DNA of 53,164 nucleotides from Candidatus Poribacteria bacterium (GCA_022825665.1 JAJDWI010000112.1:64172-117335); one strand, 5' to 3'; shown: positions 7,467 to 17,883, counted from the stretch's first letter. Made by a program: numbers and translations. Notes: generated by a model not told the origin, from the sequence alone.

Positions 7467-7542
7467 GATGTCTCCTATAATGGTTGTAAGTTATCAGTTA
7501 AATTTGAAAAGCAATGTTATATAAACTTAAAAGGAAATTTCA

Positions 7543-8688
7543 ATGAAGATCGCAACTATTGAACAATTTTACCCACGTCGTCGGATGCGCCTCGTAAAGA
7601 TTACAACAGACACCGGCATAGTCGGATGGGGTGAAACTACACTTGAAGGAAAACCGAAAAGCACATGGGCAGCAGTTGAAGAACTTGCTGACTATTTTAT
7701 TGGTAAAGACCCGTTACGTATTGAACACCATTGGCAGCATGTCTACCGATCCGCCTTCTTCCGAGGTGGTAATATCTTGATGTCCGCCTTATCCGGAATT
7801 GATCAAGCACTCTGGGACATTGCTGGCAAATATCACGGTATACCGACCTACCAACTATTAGGTGGTGCTGTGCGGGACCGAATCCGTGTTTATGCCCATT
7901 GGGGAATCGGCAGTTTAACTGATGAAGGAAAAACCGCGGCAAAAGAACGACTTGACTTTTTACAACAAAAAGGTGGCTATACGGCGTTTAAAAGCGGTAC
8001 CGGTGGTAAATGGCGCGGACATGAACCTCCCTCGGTAATTGATGCTTTTGTTGAACGTGCATACCTGATGCGTGAATGGGTCGGTCCCGATGTTGAACTC
8101 GCCTTCGATTTTCACGGGAAAATGACACCTGCCCTCGCTATTGAAATCTGCCATGAAATTAAGGGTATGCGACCTATGTTTGTTGAGGAACCTGTACCAC
8201 AAGAGAATGTTGATGCCTTAAAATTAGTGTCCGACCATGTACCGTTTCCGATTGCAACAGGAGAACGTTTGTTGACCCGATGGGGTTTCCGCGAGGTATT
8301 TGAGAAACAGGCTGTCGCTTATCTTCAACCCGATACCTCCCATGCTGGTGGTATTACAGAACTCAAGAAAATCGCTAACATGGCAGAGGTATATTACATG
8401 CATATCACTCCACATTGTGCGATTGGACCGGTTGCTTTCTCCGCCTCCTTACATGTTGATGCTGTTGTTCCAAACTTCCTTATCCAAGAGCAAATTGATG
8501 ACGGTTTAGGGGCAGGTCTGTTCACTGAAGATTGGCAAGTTACAGATGGACACATTGAATTGCCGACGAAACCAGGACTTGGGTTTGAGATTGATGCAAA
8601 AGAAGCAGAACAGACACTTGACACCTATCCAGAAGAACTCGGTGGTGAATACTATTACGAAACCGATGGCAGTGTAGCAGATTGGTAA
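7543..8688 (+). CDS. mandelate racemase/galactonate dehydratase-like enolase-superfamily enzyme
   Basis: A 381-residue enzyme with an N-terminal capping domain (RLVKITTDTGIVGWGE) and a barrel. Metal ligands can be read as D189 (in AFDFHG), E215 or E216 (FVEEP) and E241 (ATGER). H291 (TPHCAIGP) is the usual catalytic His. H191 beside D189 and the whole N-terminal layout (IGKDPxRIE, FxRGGxIxMSAxSGIDQALWDI) resemble D-galactonate dehydratases, so dehydration of a sugar acid to a 2-keto-3-deoxy acid is likely but the substrate is not certain. AAAGGAAA precedes the ATG. It is one of the few plus-strand genes. Confidence 0.88.
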   Translation: MKIATIEQFYPRRRMRLVKITTDTGIVGWGETTLEGKPKSTWAAVEELADYFIGKDPLRIEHHWQHVYRSAFFRGGNILMSALSGIDQALWDIAGKYHGIPTYQLLGGAVRDRIRVYAHWGIGSLTDEGKTAAKERLDFLQQKGGYTAFKSGTGGKWRGHEPPSVIDAFVERAYLMREWVGPDVELAFDFHGKMTPALAIEICHEIKGMRPMFVEEPVPQENVDALKLVSDHVPFPIATGERLLTRWGFREVFEKQAVAYLQPDTSHAGGITELKKIANMAEVYYMHITPHCAIGPVAFSASLHVDAVVPNFLIQEQIDDGLGAGLFTEDWQVTDGHIELPTKPGLGFEIDAKEAEQTLDTYPEELGGEYYYETDGSVADW

Positions 8689-8726
8689 CTGGCTGTCAGT
8701 TGTCAGCACTCAGCATTCGATAATCA

Positions 8727-9473
8727 CTAAACCACCGGTTTACGATGCGCGACGTAAGGCGGTTCTAACATCAACTTCTGATCTTCTTCAGTCATCAGAT
8801 TGCGGAGTGTATCGTCATATCTACCCTGTCCCCAAGAGGCATGTCCTGGTGAGTATTTGAACAGAATAGACCTACGTTCATGTGTAGCAGTCCAGGGCAA
8901 AGTACCGTGCGTCAATGCTTCTGTAAAGATAACAGCATCACCTGCCTTCTGATGCACAGGTGTCATACAGGTTTTGTTTTCCACTACAGGTCGGAACTGC
9001 GGTGGACACGGATAGTTGCTTTTATGGCTACCTGGGATACAGCAGAACCCACCGTGTCCTGGAAGCATGTCTGTCAATGCCCATGAAACAACGGTCAAAC
9101 CGTTATACATCCGATCATTTCTAAACACATAATATTGTGATGGATCGTAAGGTGTGCCGCCACCGTGAAGTGTGCCACCCGGATTTCCTTCTATCATCAA
9201 GATACCGTAGACATGATCAAGCCGAAATTTCGGACCGACAATCTCTGCTAAACACGGCATAATACGCGGGTGATTGAGAAGTGTCCGAAAAGCATCGTCC
9301 TCCCAACTTAGGAAACCACCAAATCGTTGTGAATGGATGTTATCATCCGCGGGATCGGGGTAATCTTGTGCATCAATCAATGCATTTAGGCGTGCAAGTT
9401 CATTTGCCTCTAAGACGCCTTCTAAATTAACATATCCCCATAAGTCAAACAGATATTTTTCTTCAGCGTTCAT
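8727..9473 (-). CDS. phytanoyl-CoA dioxygenase (PhyH) family protein
   Basis: A 248-residue second PhyH-like protein, only distantly related to the one at 2553. The start MNAEEKYLFD is chosen because GGAGAT sits 7 bp before it; the open frame extends 17 codons further, into the NIPSNAP gene. TLHGGG (H103) followed by PYDP, a central GGFCCIPGSHKSNYP and ALTHGTLPW (distal His) with ERRSILFKYSPG give the oxygenase fold. The family acts with iron and 2-oxoglutarate on unknown small substrates. It lies 19 bp downstream of the NIPSNAP gene, probably in the same operon. Confidence 0.85.
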   Translation of the reverse strand: MNAEEKYLFDLWGYVNLEGVLEANELARLNALIDAQDYPDPADDNIHSQRFGGFLSWEDDAFRTLLNHPRIMPCLAEIVGPKFRLDHVYGILMIEGNPGGTLHGGGTPYDPSQYYVFRNDRMYNGLTVVSWALTDMLPGHGGFCCIPGSHKSNYPCPPQFRPVVENKTCMTPVHQKAGDAVIFTEALTHGTLPWTATHERRSILFKYSPGHASWGQGRYDDTLRNLMTEEDQKLMLEPPYVAHRKPVV

Positions 9474-9492
9474 ACAGACATCTCCGTTGCTC

Positions 9493-9816
9493 TTATTGAT
9501 GTGGTGAGCGCGAGGTCGGTTCAAGTCGTGTTACAACTATCTTAGATCTATCAATGAGTTCACCGACGCGCGCTGAAATTTCATTGACCCATCGGTCATC
9601 TTCGTAAACTGCTGCGTAGAGTTGTTCTCGTTGTTCCTCACTTTCAAACCGTCTAATCCAGACGTATAGGTCATCCTCTTCTTCACCGATAAAACTACCG
9701 ATAACGACCATTCCTTTAGAAATCTGGAACGGGATAACCGTTTCTTCCATGTATTTGACCCAGTTTTCGTGTTGTCCGGGTTGGGTTCGATATTGACGTA
9801 ATTCAAAAAATGCCAT
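9493..9816 (-). CDS. NIPSNAP family protein
   Basis: A 107-residue dimeric alpha/beta-barrel-type protein of the NIPSNAP family. It opens FFELRQYRTQPGQHENWVKY, the usual ELRxYxxxPG signature, and ends with SKIVVTRLEP. In bacteria such proteins often accompany catabolic enzymes, but their molecular role is poorly known. GGAGA precedes the ATG. It lies upstream of the second PhyH-family gene and shares its strand, and 16 bp separate it from the DUF2188 gene upstream. Confidence 0.82.
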   Translation of the reverse strand: MAFFELRQYRTQPGQHENWVKYMEETVIPFQISKGMVVIGSFIGEEEDDLYVWIRRFESEEQREQLYAAVYEDDRWVNEISARVGELIDRSKIVVTRLEPTSRSPHQ

Positions 9817-9831
9817 AAAATCTCCTTGCTA

Positions 9832-10113
9832 TTATTCTTTAATTCTACCATTTTTATGGAAGATGACAAATTCAGTATTCTGGTTTTTGCTGACTTCTCG
9901 TCCGTACTGCACTGCTTTCCCTTTAGTAGAGAAATGTCTTAATGACTTTGCAGCACCACCGCGTTTTACATCCCATCCGCCTTTGTCGCTGGGAATAACA
10001 TAATGTGTGTTTTTAGTCAATCCGTAAACAACTGCTTCCACCGCATGTTGAATCTGACTTTTTGTAAGGCTCCCTTGTTTGGGAGGATCTTTGATTATTC
10101 TTCTTCTTGCCAT
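9832..10113 (-). CDS. DUF2188 domain protein
   Basis: A 93-residue basic protein. The second half (THYVIPSDKGGWDVKRGGAAKSLRHFSTKGKAVQYGREVSKNQNTEFVIFHKNGRIKE, for example 'GGWDVKRGGAAKSLRHF' and 'TEFVIFHKNGRIKE') matches the DUF2188 pattern of a short beta-rich domain followed by a helix and a terminal strand. The N-terminal 40 residues are an added basic region, RRRIIKDPPKQGSLTKSQIQ. Its start is 1 bp after the stop of the 216-residue gene, so the two are translationally coupled. Function unknown; the pairing suggests a shared role. Confidence 0.75.
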   Translation of the reverse strand: MARRRIIKDPPKQGSLTKSQIQHAVEAVVYGLTKNTHYVIPSDKGGWDVKRGGAAKSLRHFSTKGKAVQYGREVSKNQNTEFVIFHKNGRIKE

Positions 10114-10114
10114 G

Positions 10115-10765
10115 CTAACTACCTCTATAAAGATTTTGAGATAAACGATTCTCTTTAGTCCGTAACCATTTCACAATCATCCCAGTGTAGTCATTAAAAA
10201 TCAAATTACTTGCATCTAACCCCCAGAATTGAGCCATTATTGGCAAACCTTTTATGAATTCTTGGTATCGTTGCCAAATAATACCGCCATCTGGAATCAT
10301 CTCTCGTCTTGACGTTGTGCGAAGCCAATTCCGAACGACTTTCACAGTTTGTTCAGGTGTGCTGTTATGTGTCTGTATATCTTGTCCAGCAATATCCGAG
10401 ATAAACTGTTGATATCGATATGGTTCTCTATCTAGTATGAGACATGCTTTTCTTTTTTGTTCTTCAGAACCAAATTTCTTTGCTCCGAGGAAAACACCCA
10501 ATTCAAATGGCATATTAAATCGAGGAAAGCCTGAAACTTTATCTATTTCCGTTCTTGATATGTCGTGTATTCCATATCTACAGTCTGATATAATGCCGTA
10601 TATTTTTTCTATACGAACTTGACTTGCATCATCTTCCTCAAGAGCACACCGCACAATAAAACCACAATCATACACTGCGAAAACCATAGCATCTAATAAA
10701 GGTTTGTAATCAATATCAAATGGACAATTAATAAAAACATTGTCACTATAATCAGATGTTTTCAT
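10115..10765 (-). CDS. INCPFD-type Rossmann-like protein, possible conflict-system component
   Basis: A 216-residue cytoplasmic protein. The N-terminus VFINCPFDIDYKPLLDAMVF, then RIEKIYGIISDCRYGIHDIS and FNMPFELGVFLGAK, is a known but uncharacterised bacterial family. Its pattern (nucleotide-loop-like start, D-ISRTE, then an FELG motif with a conserved Glu) recalls TIR and nucleoside 2-deoxyribosyltransferase folds, which can cleave NAD or nucleosides. This is a fold-level guess and no activity is shown. It is coupled to the downstream DUF2188 gene. A weak ribosome site precedes the ATG. Confidence 0.6.
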   Translation of the reverse strand: MKTSDYSDNVFINCPFDIDYKPLLDAMVFAVYDCGFIVRCALEEDDASQVRIEKIYGIISDCRYGIHDISRTEIDKVSGFPRFNMPFELGVFLGAKKFGSEEQKRKACLILDREPYRYQQFISDIAGQDIQTHNSTPEQTVKVVRNWLRTTSRREMIPDGGIIWQRYQEFIKGLPIMAQFWGLDASNLIFNDYTGMIVKWLRTKENRLSQNLYRGS

Positions 10766-10910
10766 GAATATCTAAACTACTCTGTTTTTACTCGCCAACA
10801 CTTATAAGATACTATACTTCATTTAGTCTACCACTTCTACTGGCATTTAAGCAATGAAATGACATCAAACTTCTATTAGGCAATACTCTCTAAACTAAAT
10901 CTACTCTATT

Positions 10911-13900
10911 CTATAACCGATCATAGCCGTAACCTTTACCAGTAATCTCAAAGAGTGCAGATGCAGCAAGGAAATGAATATCAGCATCTGTGTCTTCCAA
11001 TACTGATTCCAGAACTTGTATAGTGCTTACGTTCTTTGCATCTGCCATTGCTCTAATCAGGTCAATCTGAAACGCGCGTTCAATTTTATCAGCATATAAT
11101 GTGGTAAGTTTTTGCACAAGTGCTGACACAGCATCATTTGTAGCAATTTTCCCGAGTGCGCGTGCAGCATCTCTGCGGATTTCAATATGGTTCTCATCGT
11201 TATTCATAATTTCAATCAGAGCGTTCGTTGTAGAAGCATCAGCGAGTTCGCCTAATGCTTGTGTTGCTAACCTCCGAACATCTTTATTGTTCTCATTTTC
11301 ACCGTTTGCCACGAGCACAAGGTCTGCTATCAATGCTACTGTATTCGTTTCACCAATTTTACGCGCAGTATCCTTGCGTGTATCCACATCTGGATCGGAA
11401 AGTGCTTCTCTGAGTTGTGAGACATCAAGCGAACGCGTGCGTCCTAAAGCGACGGAAGCTGCGTTTCTGATTGGAGTCCCTTCCCATTTGTCATTCACAC
11501 GCGCCTGCATTTTTTCAGCGATGAATTCAGGTAGATTATGTTTTTTCGCAGCCACAACGATAATCCTCCAACTCCAATTCCGTTTCCTATCATTAAGAGC
11601 CAAATTGCGTCTGTTTGCAGCATCTTCAAGTGCAATAATATATTCCGTGTCATCAATGAGACGATTGGCAAGTGCGTTTGTCGCTTCTATACCACCAATT
11701 TGTCCTAAGGCAACAGCAGCTTTCATTCGAGGGGAAGCATTTGCTAATACAGCTGTGCTGGCATTTAAAGGAATCCGCTTATCCTCTAAAATTGTAATTA
11801 GTTTTGGTACGGCTTTCGTGCTTTCGAGTTTGCCAAGTGCTATGATGGCGTTGTTGGAGATATTGCCGATGCGAATATCAACTGCACGGAGTAGAAGGTC
11901 TTCAGAAATTTGATCACCGATATTGCCAAGTGCCGTAACAGCCGCAGCACGAATAGCATCAGTCTCTAAAGGATTTTCAACCATTTCGCTTAGTTGAATA
12001 ACCGATTTCGCATCTCTTATACTTCCCAAAGCAGCGACCGCCTGTAAACGGACCGCACTGTTTTCATCATTGAGTGCATTTCGGAGTTCGGGAGCTGCGC
12101 GTTCGTCGCGAAGTGCATTCAACGAGGCAACGGCTGCAGCACGGATAGCAATAGATTCATCCTGATTATTAAGCACCTCAATCAAAGGTTCCACTGTCTT
12201 TCGGTCTTTAAAACCACCCAGGCGAGTAACCGCCTCTTTCCTTATCACATAACTTGGATTTTTTAACTCAGCAAGCATTGTGTCTAATGCTGAAGCATGA
12301 TGAATTACTCCAAGCATATAAATGATTGCCCAGCGAGTCCATTCATCATCAACAGTTTTGAGTGCATCAAGTAGAAATTCTGTTGTCGTTGCATTTCCGT
12401 TTATTAGGAGTGCACCGATTACCTCGTTTTGAACAGATTGAACCTCATGACCATCCTCAAAACTACCGCGCCCCTTTTTGACGATTTCAACGAGTCCTTT
12501 GTCGGCAAGTGTTGGACTAATTTCTCTAAGTGCCTTCGTCGCTTCAAGACGGGCTGTTTCATACTTATCAGTCCTGATTATATCAAGCAATGGTTCAACG
12601 CTTTTAGTAGATTTAATTATGCCTAACGCAATGGCTGCTTCTTGACGCACAACCCCTTGTTTTTCCTTTTTTAGTCCAGTAATAAGCGCATCAACTGCTA
12701 CGTCACCACCAACCCTACCGAGTGCCCATGCAGCACTACGTCGTACTGTTGCACGTTGATCATCAACCAATGCATTCGTTAGTGGTTCAACAACAGTATC
12801 ACCTTTGAAAATACCGAGTGCACGTGCGGCTTCACTACGAACAAGACTGGGAATGGGTTTGAGTTCACCCCAAATCCGATAATATGGTCGTCTATATTCT
12901 GTTGTCCATTCAATATTCAGAGAATCAAGATGTGATCTGAGTGCATCAAGTGTCTTATACTTCCGTTTCATGTGACGCTGAAAATCGGATATTTCATCAA
13001 ATTGCATGGACAATACCCAAAATAGGACGGGAAGTGTTTCCGTGTCTTTAATACGGCTTAGAACCTTGACTGCGTTTGCTCGGATCACAGCACTTGTTTC
13101 ATCACTAAGTATGAGCAATAGCATCGGTTGTGTAGCCTCTGCCGGCTTCATTTGCCACAATGCGTTGATAGCAGCGGATCGGACTGTTTCACGGCGTAGC
13201 TTATCCATTGAAATCGCAATCAATTTTTCAACATTTTCTTCAGTAGTGACATTTATTTTACCGAGTGCTTCCGCTGCCTGTGTAACTGTCGTATCATCAA
13301 GTTGGAGTGCTACAGTAAGTGCAGTGACAGCAGTATTGTTAGGACCGCGTGCACGCATGTTACCAAGCCCTTTAGCTGCAATAGCTTTCACCTCTTTGTT
13401 GGCATCACCAGTCAAGATGTTAATGAATGGTTGTATTGCGCGTCTATCCTCAATTGTACTCAAAGCATTTGCAGATTCTAATTGAACAAGATATTCACCC
13501 GTTTGCAGCGCGTCTATAAGTGCTGGCACCGCGGCTCCTCGCATTGTAATTAGCGCGGTAAGTGCTGCACCCTTTAGGTCTTCGTCTGCCAATAGTTGAA
13601 TTATAGGAACAACTGCTTCTTCCGCCCTGATTATACCCAGAGTACTAATCGCAGCAGATTGTACTCGCAAACGGTATTTTTTCATCCAAGAATCGTCAAT
13701 AAACGCACTCGCTATATATCGGTATTGTTCTGAAAAACCGTTATCTACATCTGGAATGATATTGTTTGCGCGGGTTTCAAGCACAGCTAAAAGCGGTGTG
13801 ATCGCTGGTTCACCAATTCTATCCAGAGCAACTATAGCAGCGTCTTTGACGTAACCATTAGAATCGGCTAATAGTTTGATTAAATCCTCAACTGCTGCTT

Positions 13901-14789
13901 CTGCTTGGAGTTTTCCCAGAAGTTTCGCAGCATGCATCCGAACTTGAGCATTGTTGTTTCTTGTTGCAAGCTGTAGTATTGAAACTATTTCCGGATTAAG
14001 TTGGAATTTAGGCTTACAGAGTGCTCCTACCGCAACAATCGCGCTATAGGCGGCTTCTGGTGCTTCATCCGTTTTGGATAGAATTGATCTATAGGTTGAA
14101 ATCAGTTCACTGTTTTGCAGTGTTCCTAATTCTCTAATTGCTGCTTTTCTAATCTGAGGGTCTTGGTGTTGCGTAGCGGATTTTAGTAGGGTAATGTAAT
14201 TAGAATCCACACCAACTGTGCCATTGTTCAGTCGTTGCAACAGATGTGCAACTGCAACGTGGACACCTTGTTGATAGCATTTTTGAGCTTCTAACAGTGC
14301 AACCACGACGATAGAATCCTGCCTCTTTGCTAAATCTGTTAATAGTGCAGGCTGTTTCTCAACTGCCATTGCGAGTGAGGTGGCAAGCAAACCTGAAATC
14401 GAATTCCGTGATCTGATAAGCCATTCCTGTCGATTTAGTTCGTCAGAATCGGGGTCATCCAGTATGGTAATTGCTCGGATATCGTTATTTAACGTCTCAA
14501 GATGTGCCAACGCTTGAACCATGGCTTGGTGCCAACTGCTTGCATCTGCGCTGTTTCGTAACTGCAATAGTCGATTGAGATAAACTGCTTCCTGATTTTC
14601 TGAATCTTTATCACGGGCTTTTTGTACAGCAGATTCCGCTGCTGTATAATCCTTTTCAACAATTGCTTGTCTTGCTGAGAGGATAGTTTTGTCTTCTTTT
14701 TCTCCACACCCCACGAGAAATGAAATACACAAAATAATATGAATGCAGATTATAGAGTATCGCCTCATAACGTATTGCCTCAACAACAT
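10911..14789 (-). CDS. giant HEAT-repeat lipoprotein
   Basis: A 1292-residue protein with a lipoprotein signal (RRYSIICIHIILCISFLVGC) and then almost entirely HEAT/PBS-lyase-type repeats, recognisable by recurring motifs such as DxxxxVRxxAAxALGxI, about 25 or more copies. Such solenoids bind proteins. After lipidation it would be periplasmic or outer-membrane-bound. An insert of about 60 residues near the middle (QRHMKRKYKTLDALRSHLD) breaks the repeat. ATG 14789 follows GGGGAG and lies 5 bp after the glyQS stop; ATG 14768 is an alternative. Cotranscription with glyQS is likely, but a functional link is not evident. Confidence 0.85.
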   Translation of the reverse strand: MLLRQYVMRRYSIICIHIILCISFLVGCGEKEDKTILSARQAIVEKDYTAAESAVQKARDKDSENQEAVYLNRLLQLRNSADASSWHQAMVQALAHLETLNNDIRAITILDDPDSDELNRQEWLIRSRNSISGLLATSLAMAVEKQPALLTDLAKRQDSIVVVALLEAQKCYQQGVHVAVAHLLQRLNNGTVGVDSNYITLLKSATQHQDPQIRKAAIRELGTLQNSELISTYRSILSKTDEAPEAAYSAIVAVGALCKPKFQLNPEIVSILQLATRNNNAQVRMHAAKLLGKLQAEAAVEDLIKLLADSNGYVKDAAIVALDRIGEPAITPLLAVLETRANNIIPDVDNGFSEQYRYIASAFIDDSWMKKYRLRVQSAAISTLGIIRAEEAVVPIIQLLADEDLKGAALTALITMRGAAVPALIDALQTGEYLVQLESANALSTIEDRRAIQPFINILTGDANKEVKAIAAKGLGNMRARGPNNTAVTALTVALQLDDTTVTQAAEALGKINVTTEENVEKLIAISMDKLRRETVRSAAINALWQMKPAEATQPMLLLILSDETSAVIRANAVKVLSRIKDTETLPVLFWVLSMQFDEISDFQRHMKRKYKTLDALRSHLDSLNIEWTTEYRRPYYRIWGELKPIPSLVRSEAARALGIFKGDTVVEPLTNALVDDQRATVRRSAAWALGRVGGDVAVDALITGLKKEKQGVVRQEAAIALGIIKSTKSVEPLLDIIRTDKYETARLEATKALREISPTLADKGLVEIVKKGRGSFEDGHEVQSVQNEVIGALLINGNATTTEFLLDALKTVDDEWTRWAIIYMLGVIHHASALDTMLAELKNPSYVIRKEAVTRLGGFKDRKTVEPLIEVLNNQDESIAIRAAAVASLNALRDERAAPELRNALNDENSAVRLQAVAALGSIRDAKSVIQLSEMVENPLETDAIRAAAVTALGNIGDQISEDLLLRAVDIRIGNISNNAIIALGKLESTKAVPKLITILEDKRIPLNASTAVLANASPRMKAAVALGQIGGIEATNALANRLIDDTEYIIALEDAANRRNLALNDRKRNWSWRIIVVAAKKHNLPEFIAEKMQARVNDKWEGTPIRNAASVALGRTRSLDVSQLREALSDPDVDTRKDTARKIGETNTVALIADLVLVANGENENNKDVRRLATQALGELADASTTNALIEIMNNDENHIEIRRDAARALGKIATNDAVSALVQKLTTLYADKIERAFQIDLIRAMADAKNVSTIQVLESVLEDTDADIHFLAASALFEITGKGYGYDRL

Positions 14790-14794
14790 AGTGT

Positions 14795-17700
14795 TTACTC
14801 CCCAGCAATTACCAATTTCGTCAGGTCAGCAACCACATAGACAGGTTCTGCTATACGGTTTAACAACGCCAATCGATTTCTACGTAGGTCAGTATCTTCT
14901 GCCATAACAAGTACGTCGTCAAAAAACTTGTCTATTGCAGGTTGAAGTTCTGCCAACTTTGTCAACAGTTCTGAATATGCTCTTGCCTGAATGCTTTTAT
15001 CAAATTCAGGTTTTGCCTCGGTAATGACAGCATTTAGTTCTTTTTCAGCTTCATCTTTTAGCAGTGCAACATCTACGGTTATTGGTACATCTTCAGGCAA
15101 GATTCTAAGCACCCGATTGAGTGCATTATATACCTCTTCAAAATTGTGTGTCAAGCGAAATTCAGCAATGACACTGGCACGTTCGAGAATATCCACAATA
15201 TCAACATTACCGACTGCTAAAACAGCATCTGCAAGATCAGGGGCGTATTGATGTGTCTGTAAGATACCGCGGAGACGTTCTTTAATAAAGTTTAGGACAC
15301 TTGTTTCTGTATCGTCAACTAATTCTACTTCATACAGAGCAATTGCCTTCTGGACAATTGCATCTAAAGAGAGTGGCAACTGCCGATCTTGAAGGATACG
15401 GATTGTACCGAGTGCATGCCGACGCAACGAGTAAGGATCCTGTGAACCTGTGGGACGTTCCTCTATGCCGAAGTATCCGATAATGGTATCCAGTTTATCA
15501 GCGATAGCGAGAATCGCTCCGATTTGGGTTTCGGGCAAAGGTATATCCGCACCAAGCGGTTGGTAATGTTCGGCGATAGCAGTTGCGACCTCATCGGGTT
15601 CATCAGAGTTTTTGGCATAGTATCTGCCAGTAATTCCTTGCAGGGACGGGAATTCAATCACCATTTGGGTGGTTAAATCTGCTTTGCAGAGCCATGCTGC
15701 ACGTTCTGCGTGATGTATGGTTGCTTCTGCCAACTTCAATTCAGTACTGATGAACTTCACCAAATTCTTTAATCGTTCTGCTTTATCTAAGAGAGAACCA
15801 AGTTTGGCGTGGAAGACGACAGCACCTAAACGTTCAACTTTATCGGCAAGACTAGTTTTCTGATCTGCGCTGTAAAAGAACTCAGCATCGTTAAGCCGTG
15901 CGTGGAGCACACGTTCATTCCCGTGGCGAACACCATCAATATTGCCATCTGTACCGTTGGAAACCGTAATGAATTTTGATGCGAGTTCAGTATCACTTTT
16001 CCACATCGGAAAATAGCGTTGATGCTTTTTCATTGCTGTGATTAGCACTTCAGGTGGTATTTCCAGATGCGACTCACTGAAATTTCCAACAATCGGTTGC
16101 GGATTCTCTACGAGATAGTTGACGGTATCCAATAGTTCTTCGTCTATATTTGGAAGACACCCTTCGGTTTCAAAAACGGTTCGCACCTGTTTTTCAATTG
16201 TATCACGTCGTTGCTTTGGACACGCGATAACATCAACTTCTTGTAATTTCTGAATATAGTTGTTCACGTCTGCGGATACCAAAGTGATTGGATCGGGGTG
16301 CAAAGATCTATGTCCATAGGTAATACGACCTGCATGTGCCGCGCCGTAAGTACAGTTGACAACTTCATCTCCGAGTAATGCAACAAGCCATCGGATAGGT
16401 CGGGCAAAACGGGCAAATGCGTTTGGTTCTTCAGATTTTATTTCCCACCGCATCGTTTTCGGAAAACGGAGGGACTCAATCCATTCGGGTAGAAGGGTTT
16501 CCAATAGTTCGTAGGTAGATACTCCTTTTTCAAGTTTTGAAGCACAGATATACTCTCCACGGTCGGTCTCAACGATACGAAGCTCGGAGATTTCAACACC
16601 TTGCGTTTTTGCGAAGCCAATCGCTGCCTTTGTGGGTTCACCGTTTTCATCGTAAGCGATGCTTTTCGGCGGTCCTGTAACTTCTGTTTCCTGACTTTCC
16701 TGCATGGTTTTGACATTCTCTATAGCAAGCGTGATACGGCGCGGTGTCCCCAATGTCTGAATTTCACCAAACGGTATTCTGTGTTCAGATAGAGAATCGG
16801 TTGCAATCTTACTAAGTTGCTCAAGAACAGGCGGCATATAACTTGCGGGAATTTCTTCTGTGCCGATTTCAAAGAGGAAGTCGGCAGTATCAGGAAGGTT
16901 TGCTGTAGTGGGTTCTGTACGGTTAGAAGTTACGTCTATCGTGGTAGAGATATTTTCCGTGCCAAAACGTCCCATTAGAGGGTGTTCCATCTCTTCTCGT
17001 TGCGTTACATAGGCGCGGGCAATACGTTGTGCCAACCTACGCACACGTTCAATATAACTCACACGTTCAGTGACGCTGATAACACCACGTGCATCCAGCA
17101 TGTTGAAGGTGTGGGAGCATTTCAAAACATGGTCGGTAGCGGGAAGAACTAAACCTGTATCTAAACAGGCGTGGGTTTCTTTTTCATAAGTGCTAAACTG
17201 GTCAAAAAGCATGTCAACGTTAGCGTGTTCAAAGTTGTAGGTAGAGTATTCCACCTCACTTTGATGATGTACATCCCCATAGTTCAGGTGTTCATTCCAA
17301 CGAATATCAAAAAAGGTATCAACATCCTGTAGATAAAGAGCGATACGTTCAAGTCCGTAGGTAATCTCAGCACAAATCGGGGCAAGGTCTATGCTACCCA
17401 TCTGTTGAAAGTAGGTGAATTGTGTGACTTCTGCGCCATTCCACCAGACTTCCCAACCGAGTCCTGATGCACCGAGGGTCGGAGATTCCCAATCATCTTC
17501 TACAAAACGGATGTCATTTTTTCGTGGTGAGATGCCAAGATGATATAGACTCTCAAGATAGAGTGGAAGTACATCCTCTGGTGCTGGTTTGAGTATGACT
17601 TGATATTGGTAGTATGCGCCAAGACGGAATGGGTTTTCTGCGTATCTGCCATCGGTGGGTCTTCGGACAGGTTCTACATACGCTACCTTCCACGGTTCTG

Positions 17701-17833
17701 GTCCGAGGCAACGTAAAAATGTAGCGGGGTTAAATGTGCCTGCGCCGACTTCTATATCGCATGGTTGTTGAATAATACATCCTTGTTCTGCCCAAAATTT
17801 CTCTAATGCTAATATTATTTCTTGTAAGGTCAT
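14795..17833 (-). CDS. glyQS: fused glycyl-tRNA synthetase, alpha and beta subunits
   Basis: A 1012-residue single-chain bacterial-type glycyl-tRNA synthetase. Residues 1 to about 290 are the alpha subunit (catalytic core, with [19 protein letters not shown] and [10 protein letters not shown]). After a linker of about 35 residues the beta subunit begins at [16 protein letters not shown] and runs to the C-terminus, with the tRNA-binding HD-like and anticodon parts ([25 protein letters not shown]). In most bacteria these are two genes, glyQ and glyS. Fused forms are known, as in chlamydiae. It is essential for charging tRNA-Gly. A -35/-10 pair lies at 17884-17913. Only a weak ribosome site precedes the ATG. 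Confidence 0.95.
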   Translation of the reverse strand: MTLQEIILALEKFWAEQGCIIQQPCDIEVGAGTFNPATFLRCLGPEPWKVAYVEPVRRPTDGRYAENPFRLGAYYQYQVILKPAPEDVLPLYLESLYHLGISPRKNDIRFVEDDWESPTLGASGLGWEVWWNGAEVTQFTYFQQMGSIDLAPICAEITYGLERIALYLQDVDTFFDIRWNEHLNYGDVHHQSEVEYSTYNFEHANVDMLFDQFSTYEKETHACLDTGLVLPATDHVLKCSHTFNMLDARGVISVTERVSYIERVRRLAQRIARAYVTQREEMEHPLMGRFGTENISTTIDVTSNRTEPTTANLPDTADFLFEIGTEEIPASYMPPVLEQLSKIATDSLSEHRIPFGEIQTLGTPRRITLAIENVKTMQESQETEVTGPPKSIAYDENGEPTKAAIGFAKTQGVEISELRIVETDRGEYICASKLEKGVSTYELLETLLPEWIESLRFPKTMRWEIKSEEPNAFARFARPIRWLVALLGDEVVNCTYGAAHAGRITYGHRSLHPDPITLVSADVNNYIQKLQEVDVIACPKQRRDTIEKQVRTVFETEGCLPNIDEELLDTVNYLVENPQPIVGNFSESHLEIPPEVLITAMKKHQRYFPMWKSDTELASKFITVSNGTDGNIDGVRHGNERVLHARLNDAEFFYSADQKTSLADKVERLGAVVFHAKLGSLLDKAERLKNLVKFISTELKLAEATIHHAERAAWLCKADLTTQMVIEFPSLQGITGRYYAKNSDEPDEVATAIAEHYQPLGADIPLPETQIGAILAIADKLDTIIGYFGIEERPTGSQDPYSLRRHALGTIRILQDRQLPLSLDAIVQKAIALYEVELVDDTETSVLNFIKERLRGILQTHQYAPDLADAVLAVGNVDIVDILERASVIAEFRLTHNFEEVYNALNRVLRILPEDVPITVDVALLKDEAEKELNAVITEAKPEFDKSIQARAYSELLTKLAELQPAIDKFFDDVLVMAEDTDLRRNRLALLNRIAEPVYVVADLTKLVIAGE

Positions 17834-17883
17834 ATCTGTTTGTTTGCTGTCTGCTCCGTTTTCGTAAGTTGTTTCGGGTAATT

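Noticed and set aside
11101-11913. 270-codon plus-strand frame inside the HEAT gene
   Set aside because: It is Ser/Ala-rich antisense of the repeats; the minus-strand frame shows clear HEAT periodicity and a signal peptide.
13006-13485. 159-codon plus-strand frame inside the HEAT gene
   Set aside because: Antisense shadow of the solenoid repeats, without ribosome site.
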